A stretch of 64,000 bases of DNA, taken from contig NZ_AP022822.1 of the NCBI RefSeq assembly GCF_011397115.1, forward strand, positions 727,001 to 791,000, in the 5' to 3' direction. The stretch is from Enterococcus saigonensis (GTDB lineage: Bacteria > Bacillota > Bacilli > Lactobacillales > Enterococcaceae). The notes under the pieces are model-generated. The model had not been told where the DNA came from and did not search any database. It worked only from the letters and a program-made list of their open reading frames with translations. How positions within the stretch are numbered: the stretch's first letter is position 1; each line of letters begins with the position of its first letter. The position numbers were made by a program, and so were the translations under genes. This document shows positions 8,761 to 17,335 of this stretch, in pieces.

Positions 8761-10038
8761 ATGAAAAAAATCATCATTAATGGTGGCCGCAAGCTTCAAG
8801 GGGAAGTAACAATTAGCGGAGCCAAAAACAGTGCTGTTGCACTAATACCTGCTGCAATTTTAGCTGACTCACCTGTTGTTTTAGAAGGTGTGCCCGATAT
8901 CAATGATGTCCATTCCTTGATGGAAATTTTAGAAATTATGGGAGTCAAAGTAAAATTTGAAAGTAACACCATGACTATTGATCCAACTGAGATTGTTTCC
9001 ATACCAATGCCAAGTGGAAAAATTAACAGTTTGCGTGCTTCTTATTATTTTATGGGGGCTTTGCTAGGCAAATTTGGGGAAGCTGTTGTTGGATTACCTG
9101 GTGGTTGTTATTTGGGACCTCGTCCAATTGACTTACATGTCAAAGGTTTTGAAGCTTTAGGAGCGAAAGTTACCAATGAACATGGTGCAATGTATTTAAG
9201 AAATGAAAATAAAGAGTTAAAGGGTGAACGCATCTTTATGGATGTCGTCTCAATCGGCGCAACAATCAACGTAATGTTAGCCGCGGTGAAAGCCAAAGGA
9301 CGAACAATTATTGAAAATGCCGCAAGAGAACCAGAAATTATTGATGTTGCAACCCTTCTTAATAATATGGGGGCAAAAATTCGTGGTGCTGGTACCAATG
9401 AAATTAGAATTGATGGTGTAGATGAATTACATGGATGTCGTCATTCTATTATTCCAGATCGTATTGAGGCCGGAACATATTTGGCTCTTGCTGCTGCATG
9501 TGGCAATGGGATAAAAGTTCACAATGTTATCTATGAACACTTAGAAAGCTATATTGCAAAATTAGAAGAGCTAGGTGTGCCAATGGAAATTAGTGAAGAT
9601 ACCATTGAAGTTTTCCCCGTTGAAAAATTAAATCCTGTCCACATCAAAACGTATCCCTACCCTGGTTTTGCAACGGATTTGCAACAACCAATTACACCAC
9701 TACTAATAAAAGCCAATGGTACTTCTGAAATTATCGACACAATTTATTCCAAACGAATCAATCACATACCTGAACTAGTCCGTATGGGTGCTGATGCACA
9801 AATAGAAGGAAATATGATGATTTTAAATGGACCTCAAAAATTACATGGTGCAGAAGTTATTGCCTCAGATTTAAGAGCAGGAGCTTGCTTAGTTATTGCC
9901 GGACTAATGGCAGAAGGCACCACCACAATTACCAATGTTGAATATATTTTACGCGGCTATGACCATATCGTAGACAAATTAACTGCTTTAGGCGCTGATA
10001 TTCAAATGCTAGAAACAGAACGTGAGGATCTTGCATGA
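8761..10038 (+). CDS. murA: UDP-N-acetylglucosamine 1-carboxyvinyltransferase (MurA paralogue)
   Basis: This is the first committed enzyme of peptidoglycan synthesis (425 aa, full length). It transfers enolpyruvate from PEP to UDP-GlcNAc. The catalytic cysteine is residue 116 in the loop LPGGCYLGPRP, so the fosfomycin-sensitive Cys is kept. The N terminus GGRKLQGEVTISGAKNSAV is diagnostic. Low-GC Gram-positives carry two MurA genes; location before rho suggests the MurZ/MurA2 copy, which is inference. The stop overlaps the rho start by 4 bp. A fosfomycin hydrolase gene lies elsewhere in the window (24678). Confidence 0.92.
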   Translation: MKKIIINGGRKLQGEVTISGAKNSAVALIPAAILADSPVVLEGVPDINDVHSLMEILEIMGVKVKFESNTMTIDPTEIVSIPMPSGKINSLRASYYFMGALLGKFGEAVVGLPGGCYLGPRPIDLHVKGFEALGAKVTNEHGAMYLRNENKELKGERIFMDVVSIGATINVMLAAVKAKGRTIIENAAREPEIIDVATLLNNMGAKIRGAGTNEIRIDGVDELHGCRHSIIPDRIEAGTYLALAAACGNGIKVHNVIYEHLESYIAKLEELGVPMEISEDTIEVFPVEKLNPVHIKTYPYPGFATDLQQPITPLLIKANGTSEIIDTIYSKRINHIPELVRMGADAQIEGNMMILNGPQKLHGAEVIASDLRAGACLVIAGLMAEGTTTITNVEYILRGYDHIVDKLTALGADIQMLETEREDLA

Positions 10039-11333
10039 AAAAAGACTATTTAACGATGGCGGAGCTAGAAAATAGCACGCTAAAAGATATTTATCAATAC
10101 GCAAAACAATTCAAAATTCCTTATTATAGCCAAATGAATAAAAAAGAATTGTCTTTAGCTGTCATTCGTGCACAGGCAGAAAAGCAGGGCTTCTTTTACA
10201 TGGAAGGGGTTTTGGATATCGTTGGTCAAGACGGTTATGGGTTTTTACGTCCAATCAACTACGGCCCTAGTGCAGAAGATATTTATATTTCCTCTTCGCA
10301 AATTCGTCGTTTTGGTCTTAGAAATGGGGACAAAGTTGCCGGAAAAGCTAGACCACCAAAAGAATCTGAGCGTTATTATGGGTTGATGCATGTGGAAAGT
10401 GTTAATGGGAAAGACCCGGAAGATGCAAAAGAGCGCCCGCATTTCCCTGCTTTGACACCGCTTTATCCAGATCGACAAATAAAATTAGAGACTAAACTGG
10501 GACGTTTGGCAACCCGAATGATTGATATTTTTGCGCCAGTTGGCTTTGGACAACGTGGTTTGATTGTTGCACCACCAAAAGCAGGAAAAACCAGTATCTT
10601 AAAAGAAATTGCCAATGGTATTACCGATAATTACCCCGATGTAGAATTAATTGTGCTCTTAATTGATGAACGCCCAGAAGAAGTAACGGACTTAGAACGC
10701 AGCGTAAAAGGAGATGTTGTTTCGTCAACTTTTGACTTACAACCACAAAACCATACGCGGGTTTCCGAACTTGTTTTAGAACGGGCAATGCGTTTAGTGG
10801 AAGATAAACGAGATGTTGTAATTTTGATGGACTCTATTACCCGTTTAGCTCGAGCTTATAATTTAGTAGTACCGCCAAGCGGCCGTACATTAAGTGGGGG
10901 GATTGACCCTGCTGCTTTGTATAAACCAAAAAAATTCTTTGGGGCCGCGCGTAATATTGAAGAAGGTGGTAGTTTAACGATTCTGGCAACTGCTTTAGTA
11001 GATACGGGTAGTCGCATGGACGATGTTATTTACGAAGAATTCAAAGGAACTGGGAACATGGAGTTGCATCTTTCACGGGAACTTGCTGAACGCCGTATCT
11101 TCCCAGCGATTGACATTAAAAAATCAGGTACCCGTAAAGAAGAATTGCTGATGAAAGATGAACAATTAGAAGAGACATGGAAACTACGTAATAATATGAT
11201 AGGAGATTCTCTTGAGTACACCGATCAGTTTGTTCAATTTTTGAAAAAAACGAAAAATAACCAAGCCCTCTTTAGCACTTTTAAAGAAGTTTCCTTTGGT
11301 AAAAAAACACCGCGAAGAAATGTAAAAAGATAA
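10035..11333 (+). CDS. rho: Transcription termination factor Rho
   Basis: This is a hexameric RNA-dependent ATPase that terminates untranslated transcripts (432 aa). It has an N-terminal helical domain, a cold-shock-like RNA-binding domain near residues 60-130 (GQDGYGFLRP), and a RecA-like ATPase with Walker A APPKAGKTS, Walker B VVILMDSITRLARAYN and the Q/R-loop region. It overlaps the murA stop by 4 bp, so the two are translationally coupled, as in related Firmicutes. Confidence 0.95.
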   Translation: MKKDYLTMAELENSTLKDIYQYAKQFKIPYYSQMNKKELSLAVIRAQAEKQGFFYMEGVLDIVGQDGYGFLRPINYGPSAEDIYISSSQIRRFGLRNGDKVAGKARPPKESERYYGLMHVESVNGKDPEDAKERPHFPALTPLYPDRQIKLETKLGRLATRMIDIFAPVGFGQRGLIVAPPKAGKTSILKEIANGITDNYPDVELIVLLIDERPEEVTDLERSVKGDVVSSTFDLQPQNHTRVSELVLERAMRLVEDKRDVVILMDSITRLARAYNLVVPPSGRTLSGGIDPAALYKPKKFFGAARNIEEGGSLTILATALVDTGSRMDDVIYEEFKGTGNMELHLSRELAERRIFPAIDIKKSGTRKEELLMKDEQLEETWKLRNNMIGDSLEYTDQFVQFLKKTKNNQALFSTFKEVSFGKKTPRRNVKR

Positions 11334-11430
11334 TTGCATCTATGTTTAAAACATGATAGTATATTCTTGTTGTAAATTAGACAAATAACTCTGGCGCAGC
11401 AAATGAACCAGGGCAAAGGAGCGAAAGTAA

Positions 11431-11694
11431 ATGAAAGCAGAAATCCATCCAGATTACCATCCAGTTGTATTCATGGACTCAACTACAGGTTTCAAATTCT
11501 TGTCAGGTTCTACTAAAACTTCACAAGAAACAGTTGAATGGGAAGATGGTAACACATACCCTGTAATTCGGGTCGAAGTTACATCTGACTCACATCCATT
11601 TTACACTGGTCGTCAAAAATTCACACAAGCAGACGGACGTGTGGACCGTTTCAACAAAAAATACGGTCTCAAAGACGCAAACGCTGCACAATAA
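11431..11694 (+). CDS. rpmE2: 50S ribosomal protein L31 type B
   Basis: This 87-residue ribosomal protein begins MKAEIHPDYHPVVFMDS and lacks the CxxC zinc motif, so it is the zinc-independent type B form. It has a strong ribosome binding site (aaaggagcg). The roughly 100-bp leader contains a -10-like TAGTATATT element and a small hairpin. The genomic island integrase lies immediately downstream on the other strand, so the island used the 3' flank of this gene and left it intact. Confidence 0.93.
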   Translation: MKAEIHPDYHPVVFMDSTTGFKFLSGSTKTSQETVEWEDGNTYPVIRVEVTSDSHPFYTGRQKFTQADGRVDRFNKKYGLKDANAAQ

Positions 11695-11698
11695 GAAA

Positions 11699-11718
11699 AA
11701 CGCTGATATATCAACGTT
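11699..11718. repeat. Candidate attL core palindrome of the genomic island
   Basis: AACG-CTGATATATCAA-CGTT is a near-perfect 20-bp inverted repeat directly after the rpmE2 stop and next to the integrase 3' end. Tyrosine recombinases act on paired inverted core sites of this size. The matching attR cannot be seen, so the role is inferred from position and symmetry. Confidence 0.45.
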
Positions 11719-11719
11719 T

Positions 11720-11753
11720 AGCAGACTATCTGATAGGGATAGTCTGCTTTTTT
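11720..11753. terminator. Terminator between rpmE2 and the convergent integrase
   Basis: A perfect 10-bp stem (AGCAGACTAT / ATAGTCTGCT) with a nine-base loop is followed by seven T. It terminates rpmE2 transcripts and, as a stem, could act on the converging integrase transcript, whose last codons lie within it. Confidence 0.8.
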
Positions 11754-12949
11754 TCGCTTTTGACCATACTTTTGACCTTCTGCAAACTTCCTTGTTTTTC
11801 CTCTGTGGAACTCATGAAATCCGCAAAACGATTTGCCGTTTCTTCCGTCTGTTTTTTTGTGACATGGGTGTAGATATCCATAGTCGTTTTAATATCTGTA
11901 TGTCCTAACCGAACTTGAACTTCTTTAAGAGAAGCTCCGGATTCAAATAGCAGACTACAATGGGTATGACGAAAACCATGAGGTGTGATACGTTTTAAGT
12001 TATTTTCATTTATGATGATTTTCAAGTTGTGATTTACATAGTCTAAATAAAGTGGCTTATTTTCTTCTGATACAAATAGGAGCTGTTCACCATTCTTTGT
12101 TGGTTTAATTCCCATTTTTAGAAAATATTCTTTTTGCTTTAATTGCCATCGCTTTATTACTTGTAAGGTTTCAGAGTCTATCGAAATTGTTCGAAGACTT
12201 TTTTCTGTTTTTGGGACTTGAAATTTAATTTCCCATTTGTCACATGTGGCTAGGGTTTGTTTAACAGAGAGTGTGCTTTTCTCAAAATCAATGTCTTTCC
12301 AACGTAAGGCTAAAAGTTCACCTTTTCGTAACCCGGTAAAAGCTAAGATCCGAAAAATCGGATAAATCGGATCAGGATAGTTTTTGGCAATTTCAAGGAA
12401 TTCCAATAGTTCTTCCTTTTCATAGTAGGGTGCAGAATAGCGCTCTTCGTCAATCTGTTTCTTACGTTTAGGACGAATCACAGCATCCATGGGATTACTT
12501 CGGATGAGCCGTAAACTCAGAGCATACTTGAAAACAGATGAAGTTAAACCAATCAAGTTGGAATATTTTTTGTAATAGCTATACCAGTGGTTTACCTGTT
12601 TTTGACAATAAGGAATTGAAATTCTCGAGATTTTCAAATTTCCAAAAAGAGGAAAGATGTGCTTTTTATAAGCCAATTTTTGGGCGACATAGGTACTTTC
12701 ACGAACCGTGTTTTTATATTGCTCAAACCATTCATCTGCCAGTTCTGAAAAAAGACGTTGTGAATTGGTCACCACATCATTTTCTTCTACTTGTACCATC
12801 AAGCGATTATAAGCCTTCTTAGCTTCTTGCGGTGATTTAAAACCACGTTTGGTGGTGTATTTCTTTTTTCCTGTAACCGGATCAATGCCGAGATATGCTT
12901 TAAACATATAAGCGATTGTGCCATTTTTCTTTTTATATTTCTTTATCAT
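11726..12949 (-). CDS. int: Tyrosine site-specific integrase
   Basis: This is a 407-residue phage/ICE-type integrase that recombines attP with the chromosomal site beside rpmE2. The N terminus has the AP2-like arm-binding segment (IKKYKKKNGTIAYMFKAYLG, GFKSPQEAKKAYN). A SAM-like core-binding domain follows (about residues 60-170). The catalytic domain shows R in TGLRKGELLALRW, HGFRHTH, LGH and the nucleophile Tyr in MDIYTHV near residue 360. It lies on the minus strand as the last gene after rep and xis. Confidence 0.92.
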   Translation of the reverse strand: MIKKYKKKNGTIAYMFKAYLGIDPVTGKKKYTTKRGFKSPQEAKKAYNRLMVQVEENDVVTNSQRLFSELADEWFEQYKNTVRESTYVAQKLAYKKHIFPLFGNLKISRISIPYCQKQVNHWYSYYKKYSNLIGLTSSVFKYALSLRLIRSNPMDAVIRPKRKKQIDEERYSAPYYEKEELLEFLEIAKNYPDPIYPIFRILAFTGLRKGELLALRWKDIDFEKSTLSVKQTLATCDKWEIKFQVPKTEKSLRTISIDSETLQVIKRWQLKQKEYFLKMGIKPTKNGEQLLFVSEENKPLYLDYVNHNLKIIINENNLKRITPHGFRHTHCSLLFESGASLKEVQVRLGHTDIKTTMDIYTHVTKKQTEETANRFADFMSSTEEKQGSLQKVKSMVKSEKKQTIPIR

Positions 12950-13043
12950 AAATTTCTCCCTTGATTCACTCGCCAGTATATCAAAGAGAAGGTTTTCTCC
13001 TTTCTTATCGGTATCATAGTCAGCGAAAACAAGTAAGTCAAGG

Positions 13044-13319
13044 TTAGATTTTTAGACTGTCTAAATAAAGTTTTACATCTTCACGATCAAAGCGGGTTTC
13101 TTTACCAAAAGGAATGACTTTCAACCCATGATCAATCCAATTATTGAGGCGTGTATCGCCAATCTTTAGTTGTTGTTTTAATTGTTTCCTCGTCGGATAG
13201 GGTGGTAACTCGTTTAAGTTTGGGTATTGTGCATTTTCTTCCTCAATTTTTTGCTTCGTTAATTGAACAAGTTCTTCAATTATTTCTTGATTAAATTCAA
13301 TCGGTACAGTAACAGTCAT
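13044..13319 (-). CDS. Excisionase-like DNA-binding protein
   Basis: This small protein (91 aa) is encoded directly before the integrase. Its second half looks like a winged-helix excisionase or MerR-like fold: KQLKQQLKIGDTRLNNWIDHGLKVIPFG followed by REDVKLYLDSL. Such proteins bend attachment-site DNA and tip the integrase toward excision. The function is inferred from position and this motif. Confidence 0.7.
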   Translation of the reverse strand: MTVTVPIEFNQEIIEELVQLTKQKIEEENAQYPNLNELPPYPTRKQLKQQLKIGDTRLNNWIDHGLKVIPFGKETRFDREDVKLYLDSLKI

Positions 13320-13340
13320 ATTTTTACCTACTTTCGAGAT

Positions 13341-14186
13341 TCATTTTTTTATTTTTGTATAGCGAACAATGCTTTCTTGAAAATCCATCCCTTGTTCAGG
13401 ATTTCCACCTTCATTTATCGCACTGTAAAATATCGGACGTCTTACGAGATACTCATTGGTATAAAGTACGTCTTGATTTGTGGTATCAAAAGGTTGATCC
13501 ACGAGTTGCTTTGTGACGTTGGGCACTTTGAGGTTGCGCGATTTGAAGAACGCCTTTTTTTTATGCTCTTTCAAATCCAAGTCTTTATCGAAGTATTTAC
13601 TAATATAGCGTCCACGATTTTCGATACTATCCACATCAATCTTGTTGATTTTGATAAATCCATGTCCCCAGATAGTAGTAAGACGATTGATGGAGATAAA
13701 AGGAAAGTCAAACAGGATGATGTGATAATGGATGGCACCTCGTTCTTGTTTTTCCCACGTGGCTAGGTATTTTAGATTTGCTTTTTTTGTGTGATAGAGT
13801 TCGTAGTTTAGTCGTTTGATAAATTTTTTAAATTCATTATTCGCATAGGCAATGTCTTGAATGTTTTCTCTGAAAGTGAGGGTTAAGAATTTCGTCTGAT
13901 TGTCAAAGTTCATATCCACGAGTCGGGCAATTTCAAAACGCATATTTTGATAGTATTTTTGTTTTCGTTTTAAGCTGTCGTATTGCCCTTGAGCGGATAG
14001 TTCATCATAGTTTTTTCTTTTATCGCTAGTTGGATTTTCTTCTTCATAAAGCCAAGCTAATTCTTTTTTTCGTTTTGGATTGGTTTCAATATTTCCTGTT
14101 TTTTGTTTAGGAGTAATGATTGCTTCATAATCATAAATTTCAAGGTACGTGGGAGTCTCAATGATTTTCTGATTATAAGCTTTCAA
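13341..14186 (-). CDS. HUH-type rolling-circle replication initiator
   Basis: This 281-residue protein has the HUH endonuclease arrangement. The metal-binding motif is GAIHYHIILFD, with an upstream FLTLTFREN strand (motif 1) and a downstream YISKYFDKD motif carrying the probable nicking tyrosine. Rep proteins of this type initiate rolling-circle replication of plasmids and integrative elements and can act as relaxases for small IMEs. A roughly 90-bp imperfect palindrome lies just upstream (14296-14386) and is the obvious target. Whether it serves replication, mobilisation or both is unknown. Confidence 0.78.
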   Translation of the reverse strand: MKAYNQKIIETPTYLEIYDYEAIITPKQKTGNIETNPKRKKELAWLYEEENPTSDKRKNYDELSAQGQYDSLKRKQKYYQNMRFEIARLVDMNFDNQTKFLTLTFRENIQDIAYANNEFKKFIKRLNYELYHTKKANLKYLATWEKQERGAIHYHIILFDFPFISINRLTTIWGHGFIKINKIDVDSIENRGRYISKYFDKDLDLKEHKKKAFFKSRNLKVPNVTKQLVDQPFDTTNQDVLYTNEYLVRRPIFYSAINEGGNPEQGMDFQESIVRYTKIKK

Positions 14187-14295
14187 AAATCATCACTCCT
14201 TGATGTATATTCAGTTGTCAAAGAACCATCATTTTTCGCCTGATGTTGTTCTATAAATCAAGTTAAGGGGAAGTCCTGCAAAGCAGTCCTTCCAG

Positions 14296-14386
14296 CCTAT
14301 GGATTTATTGGGCGGTCTTAACGGACAGAAGCGGCTCTAGGGCGCTGCCCCGCCGTTTCGTCCTAACCACCCAACAAACCCATAGG
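14296..14386. repeat. Large imperfect cruciform, candidate double-strand origin or oriT
   Basis: Outer arms CCTATGG and CCATAGG, extended inward by TTATTGGG / CCCAACAA, enclose an inner hairpin with GGAC-GAA-CGG against CCG-TTC-GTCC and a GC-rich core. The 204-bp gap between rep and the next gene is dominated by this structure. It lies directly upstream of the HUH Rep gene, where a rolling-circle origin is expected. No recognised nick sequence was identified. Confidence 0.6.
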
Positions 14387-14390
14387 AAAA

Positions 14391-14741
14391 TTAGTTTTGC
14401 GTAGTGTTACCTTGTTTTTTTGGAATCAAAGTTGCCGCATCTGCCGTGGCCGATAAGCCATAGCTAACGAATTGACCGTTGGAGCGCCCCCAAGGCGAAA
14501 TCACTAAATTGATAAATGTAACCATGGCTAAGCCTTGTTGGGTAAGTTCTTCCGGAGTGATTATAGGATTTTCAGATTTGACTTTGACACTGATTTTCTC
14601 GTAGCGGAGTTTTGGTAGGATACATTCATAGCTCCAACCTAGAATTTCCCCATCTTTCTGCCAGCGAGTAACATTGACGACTTGGTATTCTTTTTCGAGT
14701 TTTTCTTTTGGTAAAGTGAGATCATTGATTTTGATTGGCAT
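14391..14741 (-). CDS. Conserved hypothetical protein of the genomic island
   Basis: This 116-residue protein is encoded upstream of rep in the same direction. I do not recognise the family. It looks like a soluble mixed alpha/beta protein, with WSYECILPKLRYEKISVKVKS in the middle and a hydrophobic QGLAMVTFINLVIS stretch. It has a good ribosome binding site (ggaggg) and a promoter region shared with the divergent XRE gene. By position it may assist Rep or regulate copy number; that is inference only. Confidence 0.6.
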   Translation of the reverse strand: MPIKINDLTLPKEKLEKEYQVVNVTRWQKDGEILGWSYECILPKLRYEKISVKVKSENPIITPEELTQQGLAMVTFINLVISPWGRSNGQFVSYGLSATADAATLIPKKQGNTTQN

Positions 14742-14759
14742 AATAGCCCTCCTTTTGTA

Positions 14760-14893
14760 TATACGATAATTTATACGATTGATTTAAAAAAATATAGACG
14801 GCCATCTATGATTTCTATTTTATACGTTTGTTTATACGAAGTCAAGTGATTTTATCAAAAAGTGTATACGAAATTTTATACGAGTGATATAAT
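14760..14893. promoter_or_regulatory. Divergent control region with three paired TATACGA operators
   Basis: TATACGA or TATACG half-sites occur at 14760, 14772, 14821, 14833, 14865 and 14877: three pairs, each spaced exactly 12 bp start to start. The third pair overlaps the -35 region of a promoter with -10 TATAAT at 14888-14893, which serves the XRE gene. The first pair overlaps the promoter region of the minus-strand operon. These are probably operators of the adjacent XRE regulator. Confidence 0.7.
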
Positions 14894-14922
14894 AAGTAAA
14901 AATGATGAGGAGGAAATAAACG

Positions 14923-15786
14923 ATGTTTGGTTTATTACAACCTGATAAAGTGAAAGTGGGACAGCGAATTAAGGAAATAAAAGAGAGTATGAATTTGTCC
15001 TTTACGGAGTTAGGCAATCGCTTGGGTGTAAAGAAACCAACGATTAGCTCCTATGTTCAAGGCTATGCGCTAGCTCCTGAAAACGTGATTAATCAATTGT
15101 CTAGTATTAGTGGAAAACCTGTAGGCTGGTTTTATTTTGGTGAGATTGAAGAATATATTGCGGACTACTTGCGGTTAAAAGGGCAGAACAGGATTGTGCA
15201 AGAACATCCGAAAGTTGTGAAAGCAATCAAAGAAGAGTTTTACACTGGGGAGTTTAAAAATCCTGCCTGGGAAAATGAAGTTGGTTATCCATGTGAGGAG
15301 TTTATGGATGATTATTTTTATGAACTGCAACAAGAAGTCATTAAAGAAGAAATTAAAAAAATGGTACGTGATCATATAAAAAATTTACCGATTGCCGATG
15401 AATTATCTAGACAGAGGAAAGATGAGGCAGTCACCGTTATTACGAATGGAATCATCGAATATATGGATGTAGCCGGCGAATTTAATTATGAAAAAAAAGA
15501 TGATATGATTAAACTGGTTAAGCAGGAAGTCGATAAGTACGATTTTTTTGCGAATAGTAATTTTGAAAATAAATATTTGATTGGGAACTTAATCAATATA
15601 CTTTCTGACAATCAACAGACTGTTCACTTACTTAATCATTTGTCTGAAGAGTTGACAGGTAGGACGTTTACAGGATTGTTTGGTGGGGAAGAGTTGGTGG
15701 AGACGGTTCAGATGTTGCGTCCGGCGTTAATTAAGTTGTATGGGGAAGTTAGTGGAAATCAGGTTGAGAATTGGTTTGGAAAATAG
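14923..15786 (+). CDS. XRE-family regulator of the genomic island
   Basis: This 287-residue protein has an N-terminal Cro/CI helix-turn-helix (about residues 8-70: GQRIKEIKESMNLSFTELGNRLGV followed by KPTISSYVQG). A long acidic C-terminal domain probably serves for oligomerisation or signal sensing. It is transcribed divergently from the int-xis-rep operon across a region with six repeated half-sites, so it is the likely repressor that keeps the island quiescent. The ribosome binding site gaggagg is strong. Confidence 0.8.
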   Translation: MFGLLQPDKVKVGQRIKEIKESMNLSFTELGNRLGVKKPTISSYVQGYALAPENVINQLSSISGKPVGWFYFGEIEEYIADYLRLKGQNRIVQEHPKVVKAIKEEFYTGEFKNPAWENEVGYPCEEFMDDYFYELQQEVIKEEIKKMVRDHIKNLPIADELSRQRKDEAVTVITNGIIEYMDVAGEFNYEKKDDMIKLVKQEVDKYDFFANSNFENKYLIGNLINILSDNQQTVHLLNHLSEELTGRTFTGLFGGEELVETVQMLRPALIKLYGEVSGNQVENWFGK

Positions 15787-16079
15787 TAAATTTCTTGCTA
15801 TAAGTGATTTTTTAGTTCGATTGTTATTAACGTCGGAAAAACGATGACAAAATGGTCAATATAGAAATTTGACACACTGGACTATAGATTATGCTAAGAA
15901 GTACAACGGAAAGAAAAAATTTAATCTTTCGAAAAATAGTATTTAGATTGCTAAATAGTTAGGCGTATATGACTATAGAATAATTAATATTTAAAAAAAT
16001 AGTTATAAAGTATTAGTTAATTAGATAGAGGTAGTATTGAAAAAAAGAACTAGAATAATACACGCAAAAGGAGATAAAA
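15787..16079. other. Intergenic region upstream of the restriction-modification gene
   Basis: This AT-rich 293-bp gap has no ORF, tRNA or clear repeat. It ends with a good ribosome binding site (aaaggag) before 16080 and presumably contains the promoter of the restriction gene. No convincing -35/-10 pair was identified. Confidence 0.4.
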
Positions 16080-17276
16080 ATGGTTGTAGATGACACGACT
16101 ATCAACGATGCCTACAAATTTGTAGAAGATCATCAAAATGATTCAGACGAAAGACAACAAGCTCAATCTTGGATTAAAGACTTTTTGGAAAAGGTGTTTC
16201 ATATTAATCCGAGAAAAGTTAATGCCGGATTTGAATGGCGAGTTAAAGCTGGCAAACATCAGCAATATGTTGATCATTTACTTAATGGCATACTTCTAAT
16301 TGAAATGAAAAGTAAAGGAAAATCTCTCGACAAAGCTAAGTCTCAAGCTTATAACTATGTTATGAAATTAGGAGAAAATGATGTACCTAGATATGTGATG
16401 CTTTGTGATTTTGAAATAATAAAAATATCAGACTTGGACACTGGATCAGAAATTACATTTCCTGTGAAAGAACTCACTTCTCATATTGGAGTTTTTGATT
16501 TTTTAAAAGGTAAAGAGATAAGGATTACAACACCACAGAGCCCAGTAAATGTTAAAGCGGCGAATTTACTCGAAACATTACATATAATGCTTCGCGAAAA
16601 AAATTATCCACGTAATGCTACTGAACTATTAATGACAAGAATTGTTTTTTGTATGTTTGCTGATTATACTGGAATTTTCGAAGAAGGTCAGTATAGAAGC
16701 TATATTTTGAAACATACTAAAGAAGATGGATCAGATATTGTTGATAAATTGGGTTCACTATTTATAGTATTAAATACTCCAGAAAATGAAAGGTACCAAC
16801 AAGGAGATTTAGAGGACTTTCGATATATAAATGGTGGATTGTTCGATGTACAGATACCTACAGGAATCAGGCTAAATAAGGAAATAAGAAATATGTTATT
16901 AGAAATATCGCAACTAGATTGGAGCCAAATTAGTCCTATTATTTTTGGTTCTATGTTTGAAGGTGCGATGGATGTCAAAAGAAGGCGTGATTTAGGTGCG
17001 CACTTTACTTCTGAAGTTAATATAATGAAGGTATTAGACTCACTTTTCCTTGATGATTTAAATACCGAATTTCAAAATATATGTAATTTAAAAATAGGGA
17101 AATTAAATAAGTTAAACGAGTTTCATAAAAAAATATCTAATTTAACATTCTTGGATCCTGCCTGTGGGTTTCGTGTCATAATAATGACACAGGCAAATAG
17201 TCAAGTAAATACAAGGGTTTTAGAGCTTCTACCAAAGTTTAAAATCAAAAAAATGAATCGTTGGTGTGCTGTTTAG
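16080..17276 (+). pseudogene. MmeI-like type IIL restriction-modification enzyme, truncated by ICE insertion
   Basis: The first ~360 residues match the single-polypeptide MmeI-type family. An N-terminal PD-(D/E)xK nuclease is visible (D in YVDHLL, then LLIEMKSKGK), followed by a helical spacer and the start of the N6-adenine methyltransferase domain. The frame is normal up to FLDPACG, the SAM-binding motif I that should continue SGNFL. There it switches into unrelated sequence (FRVIIMTQ...) and stops after about 35 residues. The methyltransferase core and target domain are missing, so the enzyme should be inactive. The rest of the gene is expected beyond the ICE's right end. Confidence 0.85.
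17173..17190. repeat. Palindrome at the ICE left end
   Basis: GTGTCAT and ATGACAC arms, separated by four bases, lie 5 bp inside the inferred ICE boundary. A symmetric element so close to the end may be a recombinase binding site or a terminator that stops read-through from the host gene. The matching right end is not visible. Confidence 0.5.
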
Positions 17277-17335
17277 AGCAGTTATTATGAAAATAAATGT
17301 TGTAAACAGTACATCAGCATAAAGGAGGAACTCAT

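Noticed and set aside
16080..17276. Active BREX/PglX-like or type I methyltransferase
   Set aside because: The nuclease-first single-chain layout fits MmeI-like enzymes, no BREX or hsdS/hsdR partners are nearby, and the frame is broken inside motif I.
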